This document shows positions 1 to 9,267 of a stretch of DNA of 64,000 bases, one piece after another. Both the position numbers and the translations under genes were made by a program. The stretch covers positions 1 through 64,000 of the forward strand of contig PTJZ01000001.1 of NCBI GenBank assembly GCA_002937455.1, written 5' to 3'. Each line of letters opens with the position of its first letter. The first letter of the stretch is position 1. The DNA comes from Alphaproteobacteria bacterium MarineAlpha11_Bin1 (GTDB taxonomy: Bacteria; Pseudomonadota; Alphaproteobacteria; MPNO01; UBA830). Below the pieces are notes generated by a model. That model was not told the DNA's origin, ran no database searches, and was given only the letters and a program-made list of their open reading frames with translations.

Positions 1-558
1 TAGCGTCATTGGATCAGTGCCGAGCAAATTACTTAGCAATTTCCCACCTGCGGCTGTAAGCGCGTCGAAATCATTCTGCCATCGATCAGGTACATCTTCG
101 GGCATAGTTCGAGGCGCAGACACTAAATTTTCAATATCGGTAGTTCGCTGGGTAATCCTGCATTGCAACAGACCCTCCGCGAGGTTCAGATATTCATTGT
201 GGAAATAGTCATTACATAACGCATAAAAGAAACTCACACGTCGGACTTCTTCGGCGGCGAGCGCAGTGAACCGATCTAAATTGCCAAATGCTCTCAGCCT
301 CGCGCCTGCATCGCCGGAGAAGACAAGCGTGCCCGACGCATCGCGCAATGGAGATGCGAGCGCGAGCATTGCCGACAAATGCTGATCAAAACGAGGCAAA
401 AGTGAGACCGACTGCCCTACATAGGCAATAATGCGGTCGCGCTTATATCTCTTGATGCGCAAATACACCCCGGGCTCACAAAGCCTTTCGAATATCAGTG
501 GGTCCGCGGGGATGCATTCCGCTCCAAATGGGCCTTGCCAATTCAGGGAGACGGTCAC
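1..558 (-). CDS. Partial protein with a GIY-YIG nuclease-like N-terminus
   Basis: A reading frame starts with GTG at 558-556 and stays open for 186 codons to the window edge, so its C-terminus is missing. The GTG overlaps the fdhD stop as GTGA, which implies translational coupling. The N-terminal half has GVY at residues 30-32, YVG at 46-48, an arginine at 56 and a histidine at 60, then a glutamate near 128. This spacing matches the GIY-YIG nuclease fold, in which the arginine and a later glutamate are catalytic. The family includes homing, repair and some restriction endonucleases, so the target cannot be inferred. Pairing with fdhD is unusual. The fold call is by eye and a chance match is possible. 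Translation and overlap are seen directly; nuclease activity is inference. Confidence 0.6.
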   Translation of the reverse strand, partial: MTVSLNWQGPFGAECIPADPLIFERLCEPGVYLRIKRYKRDRIIAYVGQSVSLLPRFDQHLSAMLALASPLRDASGTLVFSGDAGARLRAFGNLDRFTALAAEEVRRVSFFYALCNDYFHNEYLNLAEGLLQCRITQRTTDIENLVSAPRTMPEDVPDRWQNDFDALTAAGGKLLSNLLGTDPMTL

Positions 559-1439
559 GTGTCAGCCGCCGCCGCTTTGCGTCGTAGCTGCGCAGGCTCT
601 TCTGCCGCAGCCTCTGAATTGGTGTCATAAATTATACGCTGCTCTCCCGACAGGGCGACGAACCGCTTGCCCCGGGCCCGTCCTATAAGAGTAAGCCCAG
701 CCTTTCTGGCAAGTTCGACCCCCCACGCAGTAAAACCCGACCTCGAGATCAGTATTGGAATGTTCATCTGCACCGTCTTGATTACCATTTCGCTGGTTAG
801 CCGACCGGTGGTGTAGAAAATTTTGCCGTCCGCTGAAATACCGTTGAGATACATATAGCCTGCAATCTTATCAACAGCGTTATGACGGCCCACGTCCTCC
901 ATATAGATAAGTGGGCAGTCGGTATCACACAAGACGCACCCGTGGATACCCCCCGCTTCGGTGTATAAACTGGGGGTGCTGTTGATCGCCGCCGTCAGAG
1001 CATAGAGCCAAGAGGTATGTACTTTTGCCTCCGGATTGAGAATAGTATCTTCGAAGGTTTCCAAAATATCACCAAATATCGTCCCTAACGCGCATCCAGA
1101 AGTTCGCGTCTGCCTAGCCAGTTTCTCCTCAAAATCGGTCTCTTGCTCGGTTCGAACGACCACTGCTTCGGCTATTTCATCGTATTCTATATCGGTGATT
1201 CTATCATCAGGCCTCAGCATGTTCTGATTGATCAGGTATCCGACGGCGAGGCATTCGGGAAAATCGCCAACCGTCATGAGGGTCACGATCTCGCGATTGT
1301 TCAAGTAAAGCGCCAGCGGTCGTTCGACCGGGACAGAGGTCTCTATTCTCTGTCCACCCTGATCTATCCCAGCGACCTTCTCCGTCAAACTCGGGTTTTT
1401 TGGATCCGGGCGGACCAAAAAGTCTGAAATACGTGACAT
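555..1439 (-). CDS. fdhD: Formate dehydrogenase accessory sulfurtransferase FdhD
   Basis: FdhD transfers sulfur from a cysteine desulfurase to the bis-MGD molybdenum cofactor of formate dehydrogenases and related enzymes in the cytoplasm. The 294-residue product has family length. It carries the conserved EDVGRHNAVDK block at residues 182-192 and a TTGRLTSEM block near 211. The sulfur-carrying region reads SGCALG at 114-119, so only the first cysteine (C116) of the CxxC known from the Escherichia coli protein is present. The gene is divergent from moaA, another cofactor gene, across a 446-base gap, and it overlaps a downstream GTG-start frame. No formate dehydrogenase lies in the window. The bis-MGD enzyme SoeA, about 20 kb away, is a possible but unproven client. 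Confidence 0.93.
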   Translation of the reverse strand: MSRISDFLVRPDPKNPSLTEKVAGIDQGGQRIETSVPVERPLALYLNNREIVTLMTVGDFPECLAVGYLINQNMLRPDDRITDIEYDEIAEAVVVRTEQETDFEEKLARQTRTSGCALGTIFGDILETFEDTILNPEAKVHTSWLYALTAAINSTPSLYTEAGGIHGCVLCDTDCPLIYMEDVGRHNAVDKIAGYMYLNGISADGKIFYTTGRLTSEMVIKTVQMNIPILISRSGFTAWGVELARKAGLTLIGRARGKRFVALSGEQRIIYDTNSEAAAEEPAQLRRKAAAADT

Positions 1440-1639
1440 TCACAAAGTATGATAGTGTTCGCGATCTCACACAATATTGTTGAATATCCTTTTTTCTGGT
1501 TTTGGGCTAAGCATGTAGAATGAAATAGCTCACGCTGAAAAAGTTATTTTGCATTTCTGTTTCACGTTATTTCACATAGCCGAAATCCGACCTTCTCTGA
1601 CCCTACCTAACTTATAGGTTTAAATCCGATCATCGATTT

Positions 1640-1699
1640 AGAACCGGTCCCACATCAGTATTGTCAGTATGAAATTGAAATTATTAAAGCACCGGTTCT
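1640..1699. repeat. Inverted repeat in the fdhD-moaA divergent region
   Basis: AGAACCGGT at 1640-1648 is repeated as its exact reverse complement ACCGGTTCT at 1691-1699, with 42 bases between. The pair sits in the middle of the 446-base gap (1440-1885) between divergent fdhD and moaA. It could be a pair of regulator half-sites or a long-loop hairpin. No ORF in the gap looks real. A TTGACA hexamer at 1760-1765 is the best -35 candidate for moaA, but no good -10 follows it. Confidence 0.4.
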
Positions 1700-1709
1700 C
1701 AAATGTTAA

Positions 1710-1736
1710 CGGCCGAGATGGCCGCACTTGCTTTTT
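1710..1736 (+). promoter_or_regulatory. Small hairpin followed by a T run upstream of moaA
   Basis: CGGCC at 1710-1714 pairs with GGCCG at 1720-1724 around a five-base loop, and a run of five T lies at 1732-1736. The hairpin is about 160 bases before moaA. It might be a leader terminator or attenuator. The stem is short and the T run does not follow directly, so the assignment is weak. A molybdenum cofactor riboswitch cannot be called from the primary sequence. Confidence 0.2.
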
Positions 1737-1885
1737 CCCTTGTCAGCCAATCAGAATCTTTGACAAGTCTCGCCGGTAAGCTTTGATACCAATCTTCTGC
1801 GCCTTTTCTTTCGGGTCAAAGAAGCGTTATAGTCTAGCGTGAATAACGCAATCCGATGTAATATCCGGTTTGGACTCTCCAGAAG

Positions 1886-2908
1886 ATGAAAACAGACCTA
1901 AATGTCATAGAAAGACCGTTAGTTGATCCTTATGATCGACACGTTAGTTATTTAAGAGTATCGGTCACTGATCGCTGCGATTTTCGCTGCGTATACTGCA
2001 TGTCTGAAAATATGTCCTTCTTGCCGAAGACGGACGTTCTTAGCTTAGAAGAGCTGGACCGTCTCTGCAGCGCATTTATCACTCGCGGTGTGCGTAAGCT
2101 CCGAATTTCCGGTGGTGAACCGCTCGTCCGGCGCGATATAATGTGGTTGTTCGAACGCCTTGGCCGCAACCTTGACACCGGCGCGCTAGACGAACTTACT
2201 CTTACCACAAATGCGAGCCAGCTCGAACGCCACGCAAGGGGACTTTTTGACGCCGGGGTCCGCCGTATTAATGTCTCGTTGGATACCCTGAACCCCCAAA
2301 CGTTCGAGAAAATAACCCGTTGGGGAAAGCTGGATCAAGTATTAGGCGGTATCGATGCCGCTGTCGACGCCGGTCACCGTATCAAGATAAACGCAGTCGC
2401 GTTGAGGGGCGTTAATGACGTTGAAATTCACGATATGGTCTCTTGGTGCGGCGAACGTAACTTTGACCTCACCTTCATCGAAGTTATGCCTTTGGGTGAA
2501 ATAGGGGGTAACGTCCGGCTCGACCAGTACTGGCCTTTGTCGATGGTTCGTTCCGAACTTAAAAAGCGTTGGACGCTAGAGGATATCGACTATACGACTG
2601 GCGGCCCCGCCCGTTACGTGAGGGTCGGGGAAACAGGTGGACGTATCGGTTTCATCACGCCGATGACCCATAATTTCTGCGAAACGTGTAATAGAGTCCG
2701 GGTGACCTGCACCGGGACGCTTTTCATGTGCCTTGGTCAGGAAGATGCCACTGATTTGCGTGCACCTCTTCGCGACGAGGATGAAGAGGAATTGATGCGC
2801 GCCTTGGACGCTGCTATCGCACGCAAGCCAAAAGGCCACGATTTTATCATTGATCGACGACGCGCCACCCCCGCCGTCTCCAGGCATATGAGCGTCACTG
2901 GCGGCTGA
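1886..2908 (+). CDS. moaA: GTP 3',8-cyclase MoaA (molybdenum cofactor synthesis)
   Basis: MoaA is a radical SAM enzyme that rearranges GTP to 3',8-cyclo-7,8-dihydro-GTP, the first step of molybdopterin synthesis in the cytoplasm. The 340-residue protein has the radical SAM cluster motif C31-x3-C35-x2-C38, the GGEP motif at 76-79, and the second cluster ligands C265, C268 and C282. It ends in two glycines, as the family requires for activity. ATG at 1886 is preceded by a weak ribosome site (CCAGAAG). It is divergent from fdhD and is followed after 34 bases by an aminotransferase that may share its transcript. It fits the local need for molybdoenzymes (SoeA, two CoxL-like subunits). Confidence 0.97.
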   Translation: MKTDLNVIERPLVDPYDRHVSYLRVSVTDRCDFRCVYCMSENMSFLPKTDVLSLEELDRLCSAFITRGVRKLRISGGEPLVRRDIMWLFERLGRNLDTGALDELTLTTNASQLERHARGLFDAGVRRINVSLDTLNPQTFEKITRWGKLDQVLGGIDAAVDAGHRIKINAVALRGVNDVEIHDMVSWCGERNFDLTFIEVMPLGEIGGNVRLDQYWPLSMVRSELKKRWTLEDIDYTTGGPARYVRVGETGGRIGFITPMTHNFCETCNRVRVTCTGTLFMCLGQEDATDLRAPLRDEDEEELMRALDAAIARKPKGHDFIIDRRRATPAVSRHMSVTGG

Positions 2909-2942
2909 TACAACCATAGATTTTTGCTGACTGGCTGCCTTC

Positions 2943-4358
2943 ATGAATTTCCCTAACGGACAAAAATATGGGTCCACTCCTAGCGGTGTGAACTCGCTCA
3001 GCCGCCGAGGGGCAGAAACGGTTTTTCACCCGTACTCGAACGCCGTCGTAAACCAGTCGGAAGGGCCATTAGTCATGACACGCGGCGAAGGTGTATACGT
3101 TTGGGACGAAGACGGAGAAAAATACCTTGAAGGCATGTCTGGCCTCTGGTGCGCATCTCTTGGATTTAGCGAACGGCGGCTCGCAGAAGCAGCGAGCCAA
3201 CAGATGAGTAAACTGCCATTTTATCATGGATTTAGCCAAAAAAGTCATCCACCGCAGATCGAGCTTGCTGAACGGTTGCTCGCCCTAGCACCGGTACCAA
3301 TGTCAAAAGTATTCTACTGTAATTCCGGTTCGGAAGCCGCAGATACTGCGGTGAAAATGATCTGGTATATGAACAACGCAATGGGCCGGCCAGAAAAGAA
3401 AAAAATAATTAGCCGTTTCAAAGCCTATCACGGCGTTACGATCGCCGCAGCTAGCATTACAGGAGTACCCATTAATCATAAGGCATTTGACACACCACTC
3501 GACGGATTTTTGCATACCGAAATGCCACATTTTTATCACTTAGGCGCGGAGGGGGAGTCGGAAGAGGAATTTGCGTCCCGGTGTGCCTACAACCTCGAAA
3601 AACTAATCGAGGAGGAAGGGCCTCATACTGTCGCGGCCTTTTTCGCCGAACCGGTGATGGGCGCGGGAGGGGTAATCGTGCCACCAGCGACTTATTTCGA
3701 AAAGATCCAACTTGTACTAAAAAAACACGATGTCTTGCTGGTAGCAGATGAAGTGATTTGCGGCTTTGGCCGCACGGGTAAGATGTGGGGTAGCCAAACG
3801 CTTGGTTTGAACCCGGATATTCTAACCTGCGCCAAGGCACTTACATCCGGCTATCTGCCAATCTCGGCTTTGATGGTCAACGATCGAGTTTTCGATTCCA
3901 TTGCGCCCGAGACCGATAATATGGGAGTTTTCGGACACGGTTACACCTATTCCGGTCACCCGGTCCCAGCCGCGGTTGCAATAGAGACACTAAAAATATA
4001 CGAGGAAATGGACCTGATCTCCCAAGTAAAAGCCCGAAGCACAGCTTTCCTTAAACGCCTACATAGTTTTAAAGACCACCCTCTAGTTGGCGAAACGATG
4101 GGTCTGGGGCTTGTCGGCGCAATAGAATTGATCGCTGATAGAGAGACTAGAACTCCCTTTGAGCCGACGGGTAAAGTAGGTCCGTGGCTGGTCGCTCAAG
4201 CCCAGAAGAAGGGCCTGATTCTGCGAGCAATGGGCGACCGTGTAGCGTTTTGCCCCCCTCTTATAATTTCCAACGCTGAGATTAACGAAATGTTCGATAG
4301 GTTTAGCGAGGCATTGCAAGAGACTTGGATTGCCGCCGATTCTGGTTTTTTCACATAA
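2943..4358 (+). CDS. Class III PLP-dependent aminotransferase
   Basis: Fold type I PLP enzyme that probably moves an amino group from an omega-amino compound to pyruvate or another keto acid. The 471 residues have family length. Visible are the phosphate-binding GSE at 129-131, D269 in the VADEVICGFGRTG block that binds the PLP nitrogen, and K298 in the TCAKALTSG block that forms the Schiff base. The N-terminal MSGLWC block resembles omega-amino acid and taurine or putrescine:pyruvate aminotransferases. The substrate cannot be fixed by eye. A taurine-type activity would link to sulfite oxidation by soeABC, but that is speculation. It starts 34 bases after moaA with no clear terminator between them. 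Confidence 0.9.
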   Translation: MNFPNGQKYGSTPSGVNSLSRRGAETVFHPYSNAVVNQSEGPLVMTRGEGVYVWDEDGEKYLEGMSGLWCASLGFSERRLAEAASQQMSKLPFYHGFSQKSHPPQIELAERLLALAPVPMSKVFYCNSGSEAADTAVKMIWYMNNAMGRPEKKKIISRFKAYHGVTIAAASITGVPINHKAFDTPLDGFLHTEMPHFYHLGAEGESEEEFASRCAYNLEKLIEEEGPHTVAAFFAEPVMGAGGVIVPPATYFEKIQLVLKKHDVLLVADEVICGFGRTGKMWGSQTLGLNPDILTCAKALTSGYLPISALMVNDRVFDSIAPETDNMGVFGHGYTYSGHPVPAAVAIETLKIYEEMDLISQVKARSTAFLKRLHSFKDHPLVGETMGLGLVGAIELIADRETRTPFEPTGKVGPWLVAQAQKKGLILRAMGDRVAFCPPLIISNAEINEMFDRFSEALQETWIAADSGFFT

Positions 4359-4537
4359 AATTTCCACTTTACGTATCTTAAGGCGCGACATATCAGCCCA
4401 AAAAGCGGAACGTTATCAAAACTGGGGTAGCCATGTATTTCCATTCGGTTTTACCTATATTATTATCTTCTCGCGGTGGGTGATGATTTGTTGTCGACCC
4501 TTATTTGACACCCGAAGTGTCTTGGAGAGCGCCGTCG

Positions 4538-5749
4538 ATGAACTACGAACAGTTTTTTGCTGATCGGATTTTGGATCTCAAAAGTGAGGGCCGATATCGG
4601 GTGTTTGCTGATCTGGAACGGCAGGTAGGCGCCTTCCCCAGGGCGACGAGTCATTCCGAAGACGGCACCGAAGATGTCACGGTTTGGTGTTCTAACGATT
4701 ACCTCGGAATGGGACAGAGTGGGCTTGTCCGCAAAGCGATGAAGGAAGCAATTGACAAAGTTGGGGCAGGAGCCGGAGGAACCCGTAATATATCGGGTAC
4801 AACACATTACCACGTACTTTTGGAGGAGGAACTAGCGGACCTACACCGGACCGAATCCGCCCTTGTTTTTACATCTGGATATGTTGCAAACGAAGCGGCC
4901 TTGTCCACCATTGGAGCTCAGATGCCCGATTGTGTGCTTGTTTCAGACGCAGATAATCATGCATCCATGATCGCTGGCATACGCCATAGTATGTCTGAAA
5001 AAGTTATCTTCGCACATAATGATATGGAAGACTTGGAGCGAAAACTCCAGTCGATTGACATCCACCGGCCGAAAGTAATCGTTTTTGAGTCCGTTTATTC
5101 GATGAATGGTGACATTTCGCCGATTGAGGCAATTTGTGATCTCGCGGATAAATACAATGCGATGACCTATTTGGATGAGGTCCACGCGGTCGGGATGTAC
5201 GGCCCTCGAGGTGCGGGGGTCGCTGAACGAGACGGTGCGATGGACCGAATAACAGTCATTCAGGGCACCTTGGCGAAGGCTTTTGGTGTGATTGGGGGAT
5301 ATATCGCAGGTTCCGCGTCGATGATCGATTTTATACGCTCCTATGCATCCGGGTTCATATTCACGACTGCACTACCTCCCGCCGTTGCAGCGGGCGCCCT
5401 CGCGAGCGTTCGGCATCTGAAAGGCAGCGGTGTAGAGAGGAAGCATCAGCGGGAACGGGCCTCAACCTTGAAAAGGCTCCTTCGGGAAGCGGACCTCCCG
5501 GTGATGCAATCAGCGTCGCACATCGTTCCGATTCTTGTTGGCGATCCTGTGCTTTGCAAACAAGTAACCGACGAGCTGATGAACCTACATCGCATTTACG
5601 TTCAACCGATCAACTATCCAACGGTTCCAAAAGGCAGCGAGCGCTTACGTTTAACACCTGGACCACTTCACTCTGACGAGGACATGTCGCATCTGGTTAG
5701 ATCTTTACAGGAAATTTGGGGTCGCCTTGCAATATCCGCAGCGGCATAA
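4538..5749 (+). CDS. hemA: 5-aminolevulinate synthase (C4 pathway)
   Basis: Condenses glycine with succinyl-CoA to give 5-aminolevulinate, CoA and CO2, the committed step of tetrapyrrole synthesis in alphaproteobacteria. The frame extends upstream to a TTG at 4505. ATG at 4538 is preferred because the product then begins [11 protein letters not shown] like the family and follows a GGAG site. The 403-residue product has the glycine-rich [13 protein letters not shown] block near residues 76-88, the [12 protein letters not shown] block, and the PLP lysine at about 247 in TLAKAFG. The use of this route instead of glutamyl-tRNA reductase is a strong alphaproteobacterial marker. The aminotransferase ends about 180 bases upstream, so hemA probably has its own promoter. 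Confidence 0.97.
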   Translation: MNYEQFFADRILDLKSEGRYRVFADLERQVGAFPRATSHSEDGTEDVTVWCSNDYLGMGQSGLVRKAMKEAIDKVGAGAGGTRNISGTTHYHVLLEEELADLHRTESALVFTSGYVANEAALSTIGAQMPDCVLVSDADNHASMIAGIRHSMSEKVIFAHNDMEDLERKLQSIDIHRPKVIVFESVYSMNGDISPIEAICDLADKYNAMTYLDEVHAVGMYGPRGAGVAERDGAMDRITVIQGTLAKAFGVIGGYIAGSASMIDFIRSYASGFIFTTALPPAVAAGALASVRHLKGSGVERKHQRERASTLKRLLREADLPVMQSASHIVPILVGDPVLCKQVTDELMNLHRIYVQPINYPTVPKGSERLRLTPGPLHSDEDMSHLVRSLQEIWGRLAISAAA

Positions 5750-5801
5750 TTCGAAGTCGAGGGCTTTAGACTTATTAGTTTTATGGTGGTAGATTAGCTT
5801 T

Positions 5802-6329
5802 ATGTTCAGCGATAACTCCCTCCTTCCGAAGGAAACAATCAGACTTGTTTTACTCGGCATCCTGTCTGAGACGCCATTGGATTATGCGGGTCTCGCAAAT
5901 GCGGTTCGTCAGTTCGTTGGCCGCATCGCCGGACCATCTCTGGAGCTGACCGGGCCATCAATCGAGCTTTTACGCTATGAAGGTCTGATTTATTCAGACA
6001 GCGATGAACCCGAGGCAGTTCTTTCTCTCACCGAACAGGGGCGAGGAGAGCTATTGACGTTGCTGAAGGCAACGGTACGACCACCACTTACAGATATGTC
6101 GAAACTGGTCATCGCCCTTAAAATGCGTTTTCTGGACTTGCTGGATCGAGGTGAACGGCGAGACCAAGTGGATCTTTTAATCGATGCCTGCGAAATCGAA
6201 CTTGCTCGCCTGAATGATTTGCATAATCCAAAGTCAGAAGAAAAACTTTTCCAAGACTGGCTTGCGCATGATATCGACTTGGTAAAAAGGCGTTTAACTT
6301 GGCTTCGGAATCTACAAAAGCGCGTCTGA
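5802..6329 (+). CDS. PadR-like winged-helix regulator
   Basis: A 175-residue protein with an N-terminal winged-helix region (about residues 8-90), including a TEQGRGELL wing segment, and a C-terminal helical region (about 100-172) rich in charged residues that resembles the dimerisation domain of PadR or Vir-type regulators. Such proteins usually repress a nearby gene in response to a small molecule. It lies 52 bases after hemA on the same strand, so it may share that transcript. It converges on an SDR gene. The family call is from layout and composition and the target is unknown. Some PadR relatives are poorly conserved, so a generic helix-turn-helix protein is the alternative. Confidence 0.6.
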   Translation: MFSDNSLLPKETIRLVLLGILSETPLDYAGLANAVRQFVGRIAGPSLELTGPSIELLRYEGLIYSDSDEPEAVLSLTEQGRGELLTLLKATVRPPLTDMSKLVIALKMRFLDLLDRGERRDQVDLLIDACEIELARLNDLHNPKSEEKLFQDWLAHDIDLVKRRLTWLRNLQKRV

Positions 6330-6431
6330 CATTGACAGACATTAAATAACCGCTTTATCAGTGCTACGACTGTCTATCACAGTAATTATTGCATAATCGA
6401 AATGCTGCTCTTCTTTTAACGCCGGAAATTG

Positions 6432-6466
6432 GATCCGAAGGTTTTCCTTGCAGATAGGTTCGGATC
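6432..6466. terminator. Inverted repeat between convergent genes
   Basis: GATCCGAA at 6432-6439 pairs exactly with TTCGGATC at 6459-6466 across 19 bases. It lies in the 272-base gap between the convergent PadR-like and SDR genes, where a bidirectional terminator would be expected. No T run follows on either side, so a factor-independent terminator is not proven. Confidence 0.3.
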
Positions 6467-6601
6467 AACGGGGAATCACTAAAGGTCTCACTCCGCCGAG
6501 TTTATTACCAAAATACCAAGGCTAGTAAGCAACATTTAATGATTCATTTTTAGCCAGTATGCTGGCCTAGGTCATGAGGCCTAAATGGAAGATGCTATTT
6601 T

Positions 6602-7342
6602 TTAAAGAAGATGCTGACCACCGGTAACGAATAGTTCCGTCCCGGTAACATAACCGAAGTCAGAAGTACAGAGCTGTAGGACTGCGCCGGCAACTTCGGC
6701 GGCGGATCCCATCCGGTTGAGAGGTATTCGGGGGAGTAGCGATTCGTATTCCGGCCCGATCATTTCGGTTTCAATTTCACCTGGTGCTACAGCGTTTACC
6801 CGAACATCCAGCTCAGCGAATTCTACTGCCAACTCCCTAGTTAAAGATGAAAGAGCCGCCTTGGAAACTGAATAGGCTGAGCCTGCATATGGATGTGCAC
6901 GATGCCCAGCGATAGAAGTGATATTTACCACTGCGCCCTTTCCACGGTGCAAAGCGGCTGCGAATCCCCGACAGAGTTTAAGAGGTACAAAAAAATTAAG
7001 ATCAAAAACCTCTCTCCAAGCTCCCTCGTCACCATTCAAGCAGCCAAGCCGCTCCTTATACGGCGTCTTTGGGGACATAGCGGCGTTGTTAACCAGCGCA
7101 GATAGCCCGCCTTCGCCGATCAGTTGGTTTGCGTGCTCTATAAACGCTGTCAGTTCATCCGCGTTACCCAGATCAGTGGGAATGTGGTGTGCCCAGTTAG
7201 GATCGTCGGGGTAGGCCTCCGGTAAATCGTCGCGCGAACATGTAATTATACGCCAGCCCGCTTCACTAAACCGGCGTACCGTCGCATGGCCAATCCCGCG
7301 GCTAGCGCCAGTCAAAATCAAAGTTCTTAGTATTTCAGTCAT
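6602..7342 (-). CDS. SDR family oxidoreductase
   Basis: Short-chain dehydrogenase/reductase of 246 residues, a soluble NAD(P)-dependent enzyme acting on a carbonyl or hydroxyl group. The cofactor motif TGASRGIG is at 11-18, NNAA at 85-88, and the catalytic serine, tyrosine and lysine are S143, Y157 and K161 (YSVSK). The VNAVAPG block follows, as in classical SDRs. C35 and R37 after the second strand suggest possible NADP preference, but this is weak. It lies 21 bases after a universal stress protein gene on the same strand, so the two may form an operon. The substrate is unknown. Confidence 0.9.
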   Translation of the reverse strand: MTEILRTLILTGASRGIGHATVRRFSEAGWRIITCSRDDLPEAYPDDPNWAHHIPTDLGNADELTAFIEHANQLIGEGGLSALVNNAAMSPKTPYKERLGCLNGDEGAWREVFDLNFFVPLKLCRGFAAALHRGKGAVVNITSIAGHRAHPYAGSAYSVSKAALSSLTRELAVEFAELDVRVNAVAPGEIETEMIGPEYESLLPRIPLNRMGSAAEVAGAVLQLCTSDFGYVTGTELFVTGGQHLL

Positions 7343-7363
7343 TCAGTATTTATACTGTGTTCA

Positions 7364-8230
7364 TTACTTCGCTAGAAGAGTTGGAATGGTAGTATGATTA
7401 AGGATATGGCGTGTACGACCGCCGAGAACCATCTGGCGAAGCCGACTCTGCGAGTATGCGCCCTTAACCAGCAAGTCGGCCCCTATTGCACTGGTTTGCG
7501 CGAGGAATGCCGCACCAAGACCTCCCGCCTGAGCATCGAATTCGTGAATCGAGGCGGTAATACCGTGCCAGATCAAACGGTCGACCAAATCTGAGGGTTT
7601 TAGAGGCAGAGGTTGTAGCAATTTCGGCGCCAAAATACTTACCTTCTCTGCCAGAGACAGCGACTGAATCGAAACGGCGATAGTGCGGGCGGCCTCCGGG
7701 CTCGCCTCCCAAGCGATTGCAATATGCCCGGCGATATCGGTCGGTGTCTCCGGTGGTACCACAAGTATTGGCCGGCCGGTATCATGTAGTGCCGCTTCTA
7801 GCGTGATCGGCGACGGGAGTGGTGATGTGGCCAGCGGACGGCCCACGATGATCAAATCATAGAGCCGCCCTTTAAGCGCAACGATCTCATCTTCACGTCC
7901 CGTGTCTTCAGACCAAGACACCGTGACCTTGGCCTCAGCTGATGGCGTGTCGCTTATAGTCAGTGTATTTTCGGTACAAAAAGTTTCGAACATGGCTTTG
8001 GTTTCGCTAGCGCGAGCATTACCTTCTCGCTGTGTCACGTCCATGATTTCCTCGATCATGGAACCGTCCATACCCTCGCCGGTATACGGGACGAGGCCGC
8101 GCGGATCGGCGCGAACGTGTAACGCTTCTATATGGGATCCCCAGCGCTTCGCCACCAGTAATGCAGCATCTAACGTCGATCTGCTTGCTTCCGGCGAACT
8201 GATAGGAACCAGAATTGTCTTGAAACTCAT
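7364..8230 (-). CDS. Tandem-domain universal stress protein
   Basis: A 288-residue protein made of two UspA-like alpha/beta domains, about 1-150 and 165-288. Each starts with a hydrophobic strand (KTILVPIS, then HIAIAWEAS) and ends with a strand typical of the fold (PILVVPPE, then PTLLAK). Tandem Usp proteins are cytoplasmic and bind nucleotides under stress. The usual GxxG(x9)GS ATP motif is not clear in either half, so nucleotide binding is uncertain. The ATG follows a strong GGGAGG site. It is upstream of the SDR gene by 21 bases on the same strand. Confidence 0.88.
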   Translation of the reverse strand: MSFKTILVPISSPEASRSTLDAALLVAKRWGSHIEALHVRADPRGLVPYTGEGMDGSMIEEIMDVTQREGNARASETKAMFETFCTENTLTISDTPSAEAKVTVSWSEDTGREDEIVALKGRLYDLIIVGRPLATSPLPSPITLEAALHDTGRPILVVPPETPTDIAGHIAIAWEASPEAARTIAVSIQSLSLAEKVSILAPKLLQPLPLKPSDLVDRLIWHGITASIHEFDAQAGGLGAAFLAQTSAIGADLLVKGAYSQSRLRQMVLGGRTRHILNHTTIPTLLAK

Positions 8231-8523
8231 CGTGCCTCCCGAGCTATTCTAGCCGGTAGCGCGTTGGCCATACCGACCCACCTAATGGTTACAACCTAAG
8301 AATGCTGGGTTTTATCTACATCTTCAAGCGTCAAATTCTAACCACGTATTAACGCTTATCGGAAACTCTCGACAACTATCAGGCGTTTATAGCTATTAGA
8401 GGGGGGTTAGGGCGGGAGATACTAAACGCCATATCAGTCATTAAGGAAATAATAATCCGCTTCTTTCCGTTTAAAACTAAACAAAAGGATTAATTCCGGC
8501 CCACTGCGCAGGATCTATATCTT

Positions 8524-9150
8524 TTAGGGAAATATCCTGCCAGTTATCCAATCACCATTTGCCTGGCGGCTATATACAATACGCTCATGTAGACGGAACG
8601 GCTTATCCTGCCAGAATTCAATCTCAAGGGGAGTCACCCGATAGCCAGTCCAGAACGGTGGTCGCGGCACTTTGCCGGTACCGAACTTGGCAGCGAAGCG
8701 CGCAACCCGCTTCTCTAACTCAAACCGGCCTTCAAGCGGACGTGATTGGTCTGAAGCCCAAGCGCCGATTTGGCTGCCTCTGGGGCGGCTCGCGAAATAG
8801 TCGTCAGCTTCGCTGTCGTGTACGCGTTCCGTCGGGCCTGATACCCGCACCTGTCGTCGCAGAGATTTCCAGTGAAAGACCAAAGCCGCCTTACCCGTCG
8901 AGTTTAAGTCCACACCCTTTTTACTCTCTGTGTTGGAGTAGAAAACGAAACCTTTCTTGTCCACCTCCTTAAGCAGCACCATTCGTGCCGAGGGCGTACC
9001 ATCCGGGGAAACCGTCGCCAAGGTCATTGCCGTTGGATCGTTCGGTTCAGTTTCATGCGCCTCATCGAGCCATACCTGAAATAGGGCGGTCGGATCGTTT
9101 TGGTCTTCTCCCGTCATATGCTTACCTTTTGCTTGCCGAACTTCGCACAT
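8524..9150 (-). CDS. pdxH: Pyridoxamine 5'-phosphate oxidase
   Basis: FMN enzyme that oxidises pyridoxine or pyridoxamine 5'-phosphate to PLP, the cofactor used by the aminotransferases and HemA in this window. The 208-residue product shows the [13 protein letters not shown] region near residue 55, the [16 protein letters not shown] block, and the C-terminal RLHERIVY and GRIFP segments typical of PdxH. Two starts are possible: ATG at 9150 after GGAG, and ATG at 9117 after AAAGG, which would drop 11 residues. It is divergent from fabI across a 477-base gap. Confidence 0.95.
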   Translation of the reverse strand: MCEVRQAKGKHMTGEDQNDPTALFQVWLDEAHETEPNDPTAMTLATVSPDGTPSARMVLLKEVDKKGFVFYSNTESKKGVDLNSTGKAALVFHWKSLRRQVRVSGPTERVHDSEADDYFASRPRGSQIGAWASDQSRPLEGRFELEKRVARFAAKFGTGKVPRPPFWTGYRVTPLEIEFWQDKPFRLHERIVYSRQANGDWITGRIFP

Positions 9151-9247
9151 TGCTATAACTCCGACGACAACCTGAACGGATAACTCTCCGTCAAAAAGGC
9201 GTAGACTTCAATGGCCGTTGAATACCGGCTGAGACGTAACGATGCAA

Positions 9248-9267
9248 TCCTTCTTGATTAAGAAGGA
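9248..9267. repeat. Perfect 8-bp hairpin in the pdxH-fabI gap
   Basis: TCCTTCTT at 9248-9255 and AAGAAGGA at 9260-9267 form a perfect stem around the loop GATT. It lies 98 bases upstream of pdxH and 361 bases upstream of fabI, in the gap 9151-9627. No T run follows in either direction, so an operator or a transcript hairpin is likelier than a terminator. The gap has no convincing gene; an 84-codon frame at 9371-9625 has no recognisable features. Confidence 0.4.

Noticed and set aside
1440..1885. Molybdenum cofactor riboswitch upstream of moaA
   Set aside because: The known structure cannot be recognised by eye and the only hairpin is short.
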